Below, piece after piece: positions 43,367 through 51,955 of a stretch of 64,000 bases of DNA (position 1 is its first letter; the number at the start of each line of letters is the position of its first letter). Source of the stretch: Melghirimyces profundicolus (GTDB lineage Bacteria > Bacillota > Bacilli > Thermoactinomycetales > DSM-45169); contig NZ_QBKR01000010.1 of assembly GCF_003054245.1 (NCBI RefSeq), positions 54,624 to 118,623 on the forward strand, read 5' to 3'. Below the pieces are notes generated by a model. It was not told the origin of the DNA. It saw only the letters and a list, made by a program, of their open reading frames with translations, and made no database searches. A program made the position numbers and the translations under genes.

Positions 43367-44098
43367 GTGACTCGCTTTCAGTCCAGTTTTCGAATTCTGT
43401 TGATCATGGTGTTGGCCTTGGCTTTCGTTGTACCGATGGTAACTCCCTCAGAAGCCCATGCCTACAACTGGAGTCGGACCCTTCAACAAGGAGACAGCGG
43501 TTCGGATGTAAAGGAATTGCAAATCCGTGTTGCCGGATGGGCGGCGAACAGTCCGTCTCAAACCTATGTTGCGGTGGATGGTCAATTCGGACCCAAAACA
43601 GAAGCCGCTGTTAAACGTTTCCAAAGCGCCTATGGCTTGACTGTCGATGGCATCGTCGGTCCCCAAACCCAAAGTGCTTTGAACAGCCTTGAAGATTCGG
43701 ACGGATCGACTGCCCACTTTGCCTGGAGTGAATTCCATTCCAAAGACGGAAGTGGATTTTCTGGCGGCAAGGTAGGTTCCGCCACGGTAAAAGAAAACGT
43801 GCGTCGCCTGATGTACAAGCTGGAAGCCCTTCGAAAAAAAGCAGGCAACTCCCCTGTATATATCAATTCCGGTTTCCGCAGCATCAACCACAACTCCAAT
43901 GTTGGAGGTGCTTCCAACAGTCAACACATGTACGGGATCGCAGCCGATATCGTTGTCAGCGGAAAATCCGTTTATCAAGTGCGGGATCTTGCCCGTACCT
44001 GCGGTTTCAGTGGAAATAAGCGTTACAGCAGTTTTAATCATGTAGACAGCCGGATCGAATATCCCTACGGGGCTCAGTCCTGGTGGTGGGAAGGCTAA
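43367..44098 (+). CDS. Secreted zinc D,D-carboxypeptidase with peptidoglycan-binding domain
   Basis: The 243-residue protein has a signal peptide (about residues 1-30 with a cut near SEAHA), a peptidoglycan-binding_1 domain (about 38-110, with GDSGSDVKELQIRV and DGQFGPKTEAAVKRFQ) and a C-terminal M15-type peptidase domain. The zinc motifs are SQHMYGIAADI (near 184-194) and FNHVDSR near 224-230. It trims cell wall peptides, perhaps of cortex or vegetative wall. The start is GTG behind AAGGAGAGG. The upstream 110 bases are very AT-rich and probably hold the promoter. Confidence 0.9.
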   Translation: MTRFQSSFRILLIMVLALAFVVPMVTPSEAHAYNWSRTLQQGDSGSDVKELQIRVAGWAANSPSQTYVAVDGQFGPKTEAAVKRFQSAYGLTVDGIVGPQTQSALNSLEDSDGSTAHFAWSEFHSKDGSGFSGGKVGSATVKENVRRLMYKLEALRKKAGNSPVYINSGFRSINHNSNVGGASNSQHMYGIAADIVVSGKSVYQVRDLARTCGFSGNKRYSSFNHVDSRIEYPYGAQSWWWEG

Positions 44099-44935
44099 TC
44101 CCATCACCACTGGGGGGTGTATTAAACCTGGAGGGGCATTTCAGGTTACCGCTCTTCAGGATTGAGAGTGAGAGGAGAAGAACCGGGCGTTGATTGCTCT
44201 ATATCAAAAAATATCCATGAACCGGAGTCTTAATGGGGAGGATCAGCAATGATCGAGAGGAAAAAACCGGAGACGTGGAGATATAACATGAGCAAAATCA
44301 ACCGTGACATCCATCCGATATACCGTGAAATTGGTTGCTGCGGAAGGGTTTCCGCCGTCAAAAGAAGCCGTTGAAAATTGCATGTAGACATGCGTGGGGA
44401 AATACTACCATTGCAAGATGCAGCTTCGTACTTTGGATTCATGAAGTTCGAGTCAGCGATCTACGTACGTTTGAAAAAGAAAGGAGAGGGTCATAGCGGG
44501 GAGAGACAGAGAAACTCCGCGGAACAACACCGGCTCCCTTACGTTAAGGGAGCCGGTGATTTTGTGTCCAAAAAGTCCAAAGCAGAGTATACCCTTAACC
44601 CCAAATGTACTTTTCCTGATGGAAGATGCCGAATGGAAGGAGGATTGGGTTTTGATGTGCATCCCGGATGTTGCGAAGGACTTTCATAATGGGGTAGATC
44701 CGGTACCCATTCACGCAGTTCGCTACAATGTCCAGAATGAAGGATGGACACCCCGCAGCTATTTTGGGTAAACGCTTCCCCTTTCTCGAAACGAACATGA
44801 AATCACAACGTTTCTGAAGCCAAGACGCTTTGAAAAAAGTAAAGTATTTAACCCATCGTGCACGGGAGACCACATCTTCTTTGAGCGCCCCGAACTTCCT
44901 CCGATCGATAAAGAACCCCGCCTCTGCGAGGGGGG
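44099..44935. other. Gene-poor interval with one possible small gene
   Basis: About 840 bases. An ORF of 41 codons at 44249-44374 on the plus strand has a good GGGGAGGATC ribosome site and begins MIERKKPETWRYNMSK; its reality is uncertain. A frame at 44556-44771 contains WKEDWVLMCIPDVAKDF but no ribosome site. Neither can be assigned a function. Confidence 0.4.
44528..44563 (+). terminator. Terminator in the 44-kb interval
   Basis: CACCGGCTCCCTTA pairs perfectly with TAAGGGAGCCGGTG around a three-base loop, followed by ATTTT. It implies a plus-strand transcript ending here. Confidence 0.75.
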
Positions 44936-45397
44936 TCACCGGTACTGGATGTAGGTAATCTCCTTTTTCAGTTCACCCAGTCCTTCCATGGCATGAAGCA
45001 CGATCACCGGGACCACATCATCCTTGCTGGTGTCGGAAAGGGCGATATTCACCAGCTTGATGTCGTGATAGAGAAAAGAGAAATCAATCTGGTGGCTGAC
45101 TTCTCCTGAGTTGACCGACTCTTCCACTTTCCTCAGGTCGTTGTTCAGCTTATTCAGTTTGTCCACCAGCCTTTGCTTCATCTCCCGGTTCAGTTTATAG
45201 TTGGAGTAATGTTCCATCGTGATCTTGTATGTTTCGGAGATTTCGTTCAGGATCCGCATGCCTTTTTCTTCTTTGAACCGGTCGATATAAACCTGGGTCT
45301 GATATTCCCGGTAGTAGCCGTTGGCCACCAGGGTGACAGCGATGACGGAAAGATATATCAATCCCGTGCGCAGAACGAACTTCCACTGATCTTTCAC
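44936..45397 (-). CDS. Membrane-anchored coiled-coil hypothetical protein
   Basis: The 153-residue protein has an N-terminal membrane helix (about residues 9-27) and a long charged helical segment (about 35-105) likely to form a coiled coil. No family is recognised. GGGAGGGGACC precedes the ATG. A CCTC/GAGG hairpin follows the stop codon. It stands alone between the carboxypeptidase and hydrolase regions. Confidence 0.65.
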   Translation of the reverse strand: MKDQWKFVLRTGLIYLSVIAVTLVANGYYREYQTQVYIDRFKEEKGMRILNEISETYKITMEHYSNYKLNREMKQRLVDKLNKLNNDLRKVEESVNSGEVSHQIDFSFLYHDIKLVNIALSDTSKDDVVPVIVLHAMEGLGELKKEITYIQYR

Positions 45398-45571
45398 AAG
45401 GTCCCCTCCCGGCCTTTCTCTTTTGTTCCCATGTATATGGACAGGGGGAGGGGGTTATGATTGTCCGTTACGAGCAATGAATCCCGTCTTGACAAGGGGG
45501 TACGGCAACGATTGGAGAAATGGGGGGCCACTCTGGAAGTTCAATCTTGACACATTTGAAGGAGGCGCAAC

Positions 45572-46406
45572 ATGAAAAAGGTTGTCGACACCCCCCGTGG
45601 AAAAATCGAGTATCGTATGGAAGGAAAGGGAAAGAACACCATCCTTGTGCTTCACGGCGGCCACCATCACTGTGAAGCACCTGTTCCTCACCAAGAAAAG
45701 CTGATCAATTTGGGGTTTCGGCTGCTGATTCCCTCACGTCCCGGTTACGGTCTTACACCAGTCTCTGCTGGACGGACAGCAGAGGACTTTGCTGACTCCC
45801 TTGTTTGCTTGCTGGATCAACTGAAAATCCCCCGGGTCATCGTGTTGGCCATTTCAGCTGGCGGGCGAACCGCCCTTCAGTTAGCCGGCCGCCATCCTGA
45901 CCGGGTGGAAAAGCTGGTTTTGCAGTGCGCTTTGACCCATGACCGCTGGTTGAGCAACAAGATGCGCCGGATTTCCCGAGTGTTGTTTCATCCCCTTACG
46001 GAGAAGGGCGTCTGGACACTCTTTCGTTGCGTTTTAAAGCTGAATCCCGAAGGGACAATGAAATTCATGATGAAACAATTGACCACTATGCCAGTGGAAA
46101 AAGCTCTGGCGGCGATGGATTCAGAACAAAAAAGAAAAGCTGCTGACTTTCTCCGATGTAACAGGTCCGGAAGGGGGTCTTCATCACACGCCCGGGGACC
46201 TCTCCCGAATTACCGCTCCCACCCTGATCATTCACAGTCGGTTTGATAAAAGTGTCGATCTTTCTCATGCCCAATATGCCTTTGAAAGAATCCCGCGAGC
46301 CGAATGGTTTCTTTCGGATGCGGAGAGCCACTTGATATGGTTTGGTCCACACCGACATCTTATTGAGGACAAGCTTACCGGATTTCTCATGAATCAGGAG
46401 CCTTAG
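45572..46406 (+). pseudogene. Alpha/beta hydrolase with a frameshift in an A6 run
   Basis: The first 185 codons encode an alpha/beta hydrolase with VLHGG near residue 28 and the nucleophile serine in LAISAGGRT near 94-102. The C-terminal part, with APTLIIHSRFDKSVDLSHA and a likely catalytic His in SHLIWFG, is in another frame. The switch falls at the six A residues 46128-46133; removing one A restores a 277-residue protein. It may be a disrupted gene, a slippage site or a sequencing error. Confidence 0.8.
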
Positions 46407-46414
46407 GAAATTTC

Positions 46415-46447
46415 CACCCCGATCCTCAGAGGATCGGGGTGATTTCG
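46415..46447. terminator. Terminator after the hydrolase gene
   Basis: CACCCCGATCC pairs perfectly with GGATCGGGGTG around TCAGA, followed by ATTTC. Confidence 0.7.
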
Positions 46448-46533
46448 GCCATCGATCTTTTTCGGTATCACATCACCCGGGGCATTCCGCCGGGGGTGTG
46501 GAAGACCCGGACGGATAACGGTTCGGCCCCTTG

Positions 46534-47163
46534 TTACTGCCGGGCGGATCGGATGTCCCGGATAATCTCCTCGTAGTCCGGGTTCATCCCGTTGTATTGG
46601 TGCAAGACCCGGCCGTCCGGCCCGATCAGATAAAATGATGTCCCGTGAATCACCTGATCATTTTCCGGGTTGTGCCGCACCGTCATTCGGAAGGAAGACT
46701 CGGCAAATTGTTGAATTTCCTCAAAGGAGTAGCCGGTTAAAAAGTGCCAATTGGAAAATTCCGCCTCGTGTTTCTTTCCGAAGCGCTTCAAGGCTTCCGG
46801 CGTGTCCCGCTTGGGATCGATGCTGAAGGAGACGATTTCCGCCTCCACTCCGGATTCTTTCATCTTTTCCTGCAATTGGGCCATGTTGGCGGTCATCGGA
46901 GGGCAGACCGTGTTACAGTTGGTGAAGATCAGGTCGGCGATCCACACTTGACCCTCCAGATCCGATCGACCGAAGGGTTTCCCGTTCTGGTCCGTGTACG
47001 TAAAATCGTCCACTTTCCAGTTCAGTGCTTGCTTTTGCTGGGAAGACGCCGACTCCTCCGAAGCGGTTTCAGGTGTATTGGCCAAGGTGATCAGCAGGAC
47101 AATGCCGATCAACAGACCGGCTCCCAGTAAACCCAGTCCCCAGAGAAGACGCTTTTGCTGCAT
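46534..47163 (-). CDS. SCO1/SenC family copper chaperone
   Basis: The 209-residue membrane-anchored thioredoxin-like protein delivers copper to the CuA site of cytochrome c oxidase. It has an N-terminal helix (about residues 7-27), the CNTVCPP copper motif at about 83-89 and the ligand histidine in VIHGTSFYLIGPDG near 172-185. It is the last gene of a three-gene unit with the DeoR-NosL regulator and the YtkA-like lipoprotein. Confidence 0.92.
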   Translation of the reverse strand: MQQKRLLWGLGLLGAGLLIGIVLLITLANTPETASEESASSQQKQALNWKVDDFTYTDQNGKPFGRSDLEGQVWIADLIFTNCNTVCPPMTANMAQLQEKMKESGVEAEIVSFSIDPKRDTPEALKRFGKKHEAEFSNWHFLTGYSFEEIQQFAESSFRMTVRHNPENDQVIHGTSFYLIGPDGRVLHQYNGMNPDYEEIIRDIRSARQ

Positions 47164-47169
47164 GGTCGT

Positions 47170-47634
47170 TCACTCCTTCGACTCAGCCTGAACTTCCAGC
47201 GTTCGGGCCGGTTTCATCACATGGCTGCCTTTGGCGGTCACGTGATACATCACCCGGTACGTTCCCGGCTCGTTAAATGTCTTTTTCACTTGGTATATCC
47301 CGTCTCCCTTGAATTCGGCGGGAAGTTTTTCATGTTCGTTTTTGCCGGCGCCTTTCTCCCAAACTTCAAATTGCACATCATCCGCGTCGTTCACGGGCTT
47401 TCCCTCGTGGGTGATGGTCACTTTCAAGGTTGTTGGGGTCCCGGCGGTGGCCTGTTCCGGTAAATCGAATTTCACCTTGGGCGGGGTTTGAACTTCCGCC
47501 GATTCCGAAGAGGAATGGGAGTGACCCTCGTGCCCCCCGTGGCTTTCCTTCGATACGTTTCCGCAGGCGGCGGTGAGACCCGCCACGAATACAGTCAGCA
47601 GTAAAACCAGCACGCTTCGAACATTTCGGTTCAT
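47170..47634 (-). CDS. YtkA-like lipoprotein (FixH/YtkA domain)
   Basis: The 154-residue product has a lipoprotein signal ending LTAAC at about residues 20-24, a His-rich linker (SHGGHEGHSHSS near 31-42) and a beta-sandwich YtkA-like domain with FEVWEKG and YRVMYHVTAKGSH. Such proteins are thought to act at the outer membrane face in oxidase or copper handling. The start at 47634 behind GGGAGGGG overlaps the regulator stop by four bases. SCO follows six bases later. Confidence 0.85.
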   Translation of the reverse strand: MNRNVRSVLVLLLTVFVAGLTAACGNVSKESHGGHEGHSHSSSESAEVQTPPKVKFDLPEQATAGTPTTLKVTITHEGKPVNDADDVQFEVWEKGAGKNEHEKLPAEFKGDGIYQVKKTFNEPGTYRVMYHVTAKGSHVMKPARTLEVQAESKE

Positions 47635-48230
47635 GTCTGATCCCCTCCCGATTTCGAACATCCGCAGCCACACCCTTGCTGCATCCCTAGCTGCAACGCA
47701 TCCATCGCTTCGGCAAAGGGGAGGACTTGCCCCCCGAACCCTTTAACGAATTTTTCCGCGTGATCCCGGCGCTCAAAGGCTAACGCCTGGGGTTGACAAC
47801 AGCGGAGATCCACTTCCGTATCCAACACGTACCAGGCCCGTGTGGCGCTGATGGTGGTGTTGGTGAAAAAATCCTGGCACATGGCTTGAACTCCTTCGAT
47901 CCCCACTTGACGATGTCGCAGCAGCCCGCAGTGGGGGCAGCAAGCGGATTCAATCCGTTGGTCCGGCAAGGCCAAGCGATAGACCAACCGTGGATCCGTG
48001 GGCCGGTTGCACAAGACACAACCGTCGGACGATCCGGCGGGCTCGGATTCCGCCGCCCAGGTAATGCCCCCGTGGGTTTTCTCGATTTCTCCCTCTTTCA
48101 GCAGCGGTTTCAGATCCCGGTAGATGGTCATTTCGGATACCTTCAATTCCCGGCTGAGATCGGACACTTTCACATGCCGGCGCTCACGGACAATCGCCCG
48201 GATCCGTTCCCGCCGTTCGGTGGGCAACAT
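47631..48230 (-). CDS. DeoR-type HTH regulator fused to a NosL-like Cys-rich domain
   Basis: The 199-residue protein starts with a DeoR-type winged helix (about residues 2-56, LPTERRERIRAIV and VSEMTIYRDL). The rest resembles NosL, a copper-binding protein: CVLC (71-74), CCPHC (97-101), MCQDF (117-121), AWYVLD near 132-137, RCC (143-145), GFGGQVLPF near 164-172, and a GCGCGC tail (186-191). A metal-, probably copper-sensing repressor of the ytkA-sco genes is a fair inference. The start at 48230 sits behind GGGGGGAG. Confidence 0.8.
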   Translation of the reverse strand: MLPTERRERIRAIVRERRHVKVSDLSRELKVSEMTIYRDLKPLLKEGEIEKTHGGITWAAESEPAGSSDGCVLCNRPTDPRLVYRLALPDQRIESACCPHCGLLRHRQVGIEGVQAMCQDFFTNTTISATRAWYVLDTEVDLRCCQPQALAFERRDHAEKFVKGFGGQVLPFAEAMDALQLGMQQGCGCGCSKSGGDQT

Positions 48231-48286
48231 CCGACTCCCCCCCTGTGTGGTCTTCGTAACAAAATACAACAAATGAAACTAACAGT

Positions 48287-48360
48287 AGTATACCGATATC
48301 CAGCAGGATCAATCGACCCATTCGTCGAAAATAGTGTGACAAACCGTTGTGAATTTCACA
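48287..48360 (-). promoter_or_regulatory. Promoter and candidate operator of the regulator-ytkA-sco unit
   Basis: The minus strand reads TATACT at 48287-48292. About 56 bases further upstream lies the palindrome TGTGAA-T-TTCACA (48348-48360), with another TGTGAC nearby. The -35 is not clear. The palindrome is a candidate binding site. Confidence 0.4.
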
Positions 48361-48372
48361 TTGCGGAGTCCT

Positions 48373-49224
48373 TCACAGGGAATCCGGTGCGGGTTCGATC
48401 CCGGAATCCTCAGGAAGGTTGTCCGCTTCCCGCCGGTCTTTGTCCCGTTCTTTCCGGACCCAATGAAAGAAGATGTATCCGATCGCCCCGATATACACGA
48501 CTTCCTGTATGATCTTCATGATGACCCCACCCAGTTGCTGGTCATCGTAGGGCGACAGAACCGGAAAGAGCTCGGAGGGTTCCCGGGCCAATTCAAACAT
48601 CGGCGTGTTGGCAAAGATGATCAAGGCGCAAACCGGAGTGAGGAGCACCACGTTGGCGATGAGGTAGCCCATTTTCCGTAACTCGCTCAACCGGTTCATC
48701 TCCGGAACCGGACAGGTCACGGGCCACCACATCACCAAGGCCGATCCCAACAGAGCAAGGTGGGAAACGATGTGAAGCGCCTCAGACGCCATAATCCGAT
48801 CGAAGATCCACGGAACGTGATAGAGCGATATCAGGCCGTTAAAGAGAAAGAGGGAAAAGATGGGCCGGGTGAGAAACCGCAACCCCCGTTGTACGAGTGA
48901 AAGCCGGACCAGCGGCCGCCACATCCAGGCCGGAAAGCTCAGCAGCAGGAGAGGAGGCAGGACGATGTACAGAAGTGACATTTGCAGCATGTGAATACTG
49001 AACAACTCGTGGGCGATCAGGTTCAAGGGACTGCCGAGAGCGAAGTAGTAGATGAGAAGCGAGAGAAGAAAAAATATCGGGTATCTCACGGGAGTGCTTT
49101 GGGGTCTCCGGCGCCTCCACGGATGGGTGACCCCCAAATACCCCGCGGCCAGTCCCAAAAGAAGAAGGTTTAATGGCAGATTCCAGTTGGACGGATAAAG
49201 AAACAACGAAAGCAAGTTATTCAT
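48373..49224 (-). CDS. ctaG: Cytochrome c oxidase assembly factor CtaG
   Basis: CtaG of the Bacillus caa3 type is needed for the assembly of the oxidase. The 283-residue product has about seven membrane helices, with FALGSPLNLIAHELFSIHMLQ near residues 60-80 and a conserved HLALLGSALVMWWPV near 154-168. The start at 49224 has AAGGAGG seven to ten bases upstream. It precedes the regulator-ytkA-sco unit on the same strand and is divergent from the ZIP gene. Confidence 0.9.
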   Translation of the reverse strand: MNNLLSLFLYPSNWNLPLNLLLLGLAAGYLGVTHPWRRRRPQSTPVRYPIFFLLSLLIYYFALGSPLNLIAHELFSIHMLQMSLLYIVLPPLLLLSFPAWMWRPLVRLSLVQRGLRFLTRPIFSLFLFNGLISLYHVPWIFDRIMASEALHIVSHLALLGSALVMWWPVTCPVPEMNRLSELRKMGYLIANVVLLTPVCALIIFANTPMFELAREPSELFPVLSPYDDQQLGGVIMKIIQEVVYIGAIGYIFFHWVRKERDKDRREADNLPEDSGIEPAPDSL

Positions 49225-49393
49225 GGAGGTCCTCCTTTTTCGCCACAAAAATAACAGATCCTCACATCATCTTTTACTTCAAATGTCGTATCCTTTGCAA
49301 TGGATAACTTGTGTCAATCTAAAAACCCGGGAATGGATTCATCAATTGTTCACATCAATCCACAACGAGGGAGATCACGAGGAGGGAGTTCCG

Positions 49394-50524
49394 ATGACGG
49401 TTTGGGAATGGACGTGGGTCGCCGCTTTGGGGTATATGGTTGGTGGAAGTCTGGTGGGATGGAGAAAGCAATGGTCCGATCAGGGGCTGAAAGTGTGGTT
49501 TGCGGTGAGCACCGGCCTGTTGTGGGCGGTCGCTTTGGGCGGGATGCTGCCTCATGGTTGGACGGAGGCGCCGTATCCTCCGGTATGGGTTTTGGCGGGT
49601 TTGCTGACGGCTTTCGTCTTTCAACAGGGGTTCGGGAGGTACCGGGAAGGGGATCAAAGAGCATCCGTTGCTGTATGGAGTGTGCTTACGGGCATGGGGA
49701 TCCACGCTTTTTTTGAAGGAGTGGCCTTGGGAGCGGGGTTCCAGACGGATGTTCACTTGGGAATGGCGGTCTTGTTAGGTCTGATCCTCCACAAAGTTCC
49801 GGAAGGAATGGCGATCGCATCTCTCGCGATGAGCAATGGGGGAACCCGGAAAAAGGGGATGGGATTCGTTCTTCTCCTGGGGCTTTGTACTGTGATCGGA
49901 ACGGGAACGGCGTGGGCGGCTTCTGGCTTGATCCAGATCGGAACGGGCATTCCCCTTCTGTTTTCCGCGGGGATCCTGATCTATATTACTGGAACGGAAT
50001 TGTGGCCGAAGGTAAACGAACAGGAAAGTCGGCGAAGCATCGGATGGGTTCTCTCGGGCGTATTGGTGTATGGGCTGTTAGGTTGGGGGAGCCATCTTCT
50101 TGCTCCAAACGCTTCCCATGGTCATGTCACTTCGGAAGCGTCCGCTTCTCATTCCCATGCCCACCATCACCATTCCGTACCCCCGGTGGAGAAGCCGGAA
50201 GGTGAACCCGCACCCAAAGTGAAATTGGAAGTCCAACCGGATGCCGAATCCGGTTGGAACGTCCACGTTGATACGTCTCATTTCCGTTTCACTCCGGAAC
50301 AGGTGAACAAGGAGGACCAATGGGGAGAAGGGCACGCCCATTTGTATGTGAACGGAAAAAAAGAAGCCCGTTTGTACGGGCCATGGTACCATTTGGAGAA
50401 ACTGCCTCCGGGGACCCAAACGGTTCGAGTGGAGCTGAACAGCAATCAGCATGCGCCTTATGTATCCAACGGGAAAAGAATCGGGGACCAGGTCACCATC
50501 CGGGTTGAGGGCGAAAGAAAATAA
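49394..50524 (+). CDS. ZIP-family metal transporter with extra C-terminal domain
   Basis: The 376-residue protein has about eight membrane helices with the ZIP motifs HAFFEG (104-109) and HKVPEG (133-138). A His-rich linker (242-260, HAHHHHS) leads to a C-terminal extracytoplasmic domain (about 276-376) containing GHAHLYVNGKKEARLYG. That domain is seen elsewhere as a stand-alone module of exported proteins. The start at 49394 behind GAGGGAG is used. Its place next to ctaG and sco suggests metal supply for oxidase assembly. Confidence 0.85.
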   Translation: MTVWEWTWVAALGYMVGGSLVGWRKQWSDQGLKVWFAVSTGLLWAVALGGMLPHGWTEAPYPPVWVLAGLLTAFVFQQGFGRYREGDQRASVAVWSVLTGMGIHAFFEGVALGAGFQTDVHLGMAVLLGLILHKVPEGMAIASLAMSNGGTRKKGMGFVLLLGLCTVIGTGTAWAASGLIQIGTGIPLLFSAGILIYITGTELWPKVNEQESRRSIGWVLSGVLVYGLLGWGSHLLAPNASHGHVTSEASASHSHAHHHHSVPPVEKPEGEPAPKVKLEVQPDAESGWNVHVDTSHFRFTPEQVNKEDQWGEGHAHLYVNGKKEARLYGPWYHLEKLPPGTQTVRVELNSNQHAPYVSNGKRIGDQVTIRVEGERK

Positions 50525-50674
50525 TGATGCCGATTCAAAGAGACGGAATCGCTTATATACACACTATAATGGATTGCAGTAATTACAAGACAGGAGTATC
50601 TGAATGTGAGAAGCTACATAGCAAAAAGCTGATTGGTCGTCGAAGCATGGCCGGTTCTCCTCCTACAACGAAAG

Positions 50675-50706
50675 AAAAGCGCGAAGGAACGGCCTTCGCG
50701 CTTTTT
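50675..50706. terminator. Bidirectional terminator between the ZIP and KamA genes
   Basis: AAAAGCGCGAAGG pairs perfectly with CCTTCGCGCTTTT around AACGG. T runs lie on both strands. Confidence 0.88.
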
Positions 50707-50715
50707 TAGCAACCG

Positions 50716-51837
50716 TTACGCGAACTGTTCTTTTTTTTGAGCGGCCAGGATCTCTTCCGCGCCGGGCAGATCATCGAACCAGGAAGCATCTTCCGGCAGG
50801 TCCAAAACCATGAACTTCCCGTAGTAATCCGGGTGGCGGGCCTGGTGGTACTTGAGATAGATTTTGTCGCCCTCCACGGCCAGGATTTCGATTTTCCCAG
50901 ACGTGTGGCTCATGGCGTAACGGACCCGTTTGCCGAGGCCGGAGGTGAGGGCCTTGGCTTGCTCGATTTTTTCATAGGCTTCCCGGAAGCTGAGGACGAA
51001 ACTGGCATTTCCGGCAACGGGGCGGTTTTGGAAGAAATAGTAGGGGGTCACCCCGGCCCAGGATAATTTGTCCAGGAGTTCGGCCAGGACTTCGGGGTTG
51101 TCGTTGATTCCTTTCAGCACCGGCGTCTGGTTGACCAGCACGACCCCGGCCCGTTGAAGGACGTCGATCGCCCGATAGGCTTCATCCGTCAGTTCCCGGG
51201 GGTGGTTGAAGTGGGCCATCACATGGATCCGTGCGTCGGGACGGGAGAATTCGGACAGGGTTTGAATCAGTTCTTCATCTTCATAAATCCGCATCGGATT
51301 GAAAGAAGGCAGTTTCGTGCCGAAGCGGATGATTTTCACGTGGGGGATTTCCCGCAGGCGTTCCAGGATGCCCCGGATTTTCCTGGTGGCCAGGATCAGG
51401 GAGTCGCCTCCGGTGAGGAGAACGTTGTTGATCTCCGGGGTGTTCCGGATGTATTCGACCCCCGGAGCCACATCCAGGGATGCTTCGTGGACGTCGTTCC
51501 GGAAGAGGCGCTTGCGGAAGCAGAACCGGCAGTAGGCGCCGCATACTTCCGAGACCAGCAGCAGGGCGGTGGTATCGTACTTATGTTGGCACCCCGGCGC
51601 AGCATAGTTTAAGTGTTCGTCGGAGGCGTCCCACTTTCCGTACTCATCCAGTTCGGCGTCGTTGGGGATGATCAGTTTGCGGATGGGGTCCTCGGGGTCG
51701 TCCCAATCGATCAGGGAGAGGTAGTAATCGTTCACCCTGAATACGAATTTGTCGGTGATTTCAGTCAACTTTTGCCGCTCTTCCTCAGGGAGCGTTTCGA
51801 TTTTACGGATGTCCGTGATGTAACGCGGACGCGGCAT
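50716..51837 (-). CDS. KamA-family radical SAM enzyme
   Basis: The 373-residue protein has the radical SAM motif CGAYCRFC (99-106, CX3CX2C) and overall similarity to lysine 2,3-aminomutases, including LLTGGDSL near 139-146 and HVMAHFNHPRELTDEA near 204-219. Classical lysine aminomutase has a PGGGGK lysine for PLP; here the matching place reads SHTSGK. It is shorter than YodO-type enzymes (about 470). The substrate is therefore uncertain. GGAGGGATCTG precedes the ATG. Confidence 0.85.
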   Translation of the reverse strand: MPRPRYITDIRKIETLPEEERQKLTEITDKFVFRVNDYYLSLIDWDDPEDPIRKLIIPNDAELDEYGKWDASDEHLNYAAPGCQHKYDTTALLLVSEVCGAYCRFCFRKRLFRNDVHEASLDVAPGVEYIRNTPEINNVLLTGGDSLILATRKIRGILERLREIPHVKIIRFGTKLPSFNPMRIYEDEELIQTLSEFSRPDARIHVMAHFNHPRELTDEAYRAIDVLQRAGVVLVNQTPVLKGINDNPEVLAELLDKLSWAGVTPYYFFQNRPVAGNASFVLSFREAYEKIEQAKALTSGLGKRVRYAMSHTSGKIEILAVEGDKIYLKYHQARHPDYYGKFMVLDLPEDASWFDDLPGAEEILAAQKKEQFA

Positions 51838-51924
51838 CAGATCCCTCCATTCCAGGTAAAATCATATACCTCTATCTCATTCAACGGAGATGTCCGAAAT
51901 TCCTTTATTTTCGGGGATTTAGAT

Positions 51925-51955
51925 AAAAACGGGACCCCCATGGCGTCCCGTTTTT
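51925..51955. terminator. Bidirectional terminator of hemEHY
   Basis: AAAAACGGGAC pairs perfectly with GTCCCGTTTTT around a nine-base loop. It overlaps the hemY stop codon. Confidence 0.85.

Noticed and set aside
50524..50709. 61-codon frame between the ZIP gene and the terminator
   Set aside because: No ribosome site, no recognisable protein, and it runs through the terminator stem.
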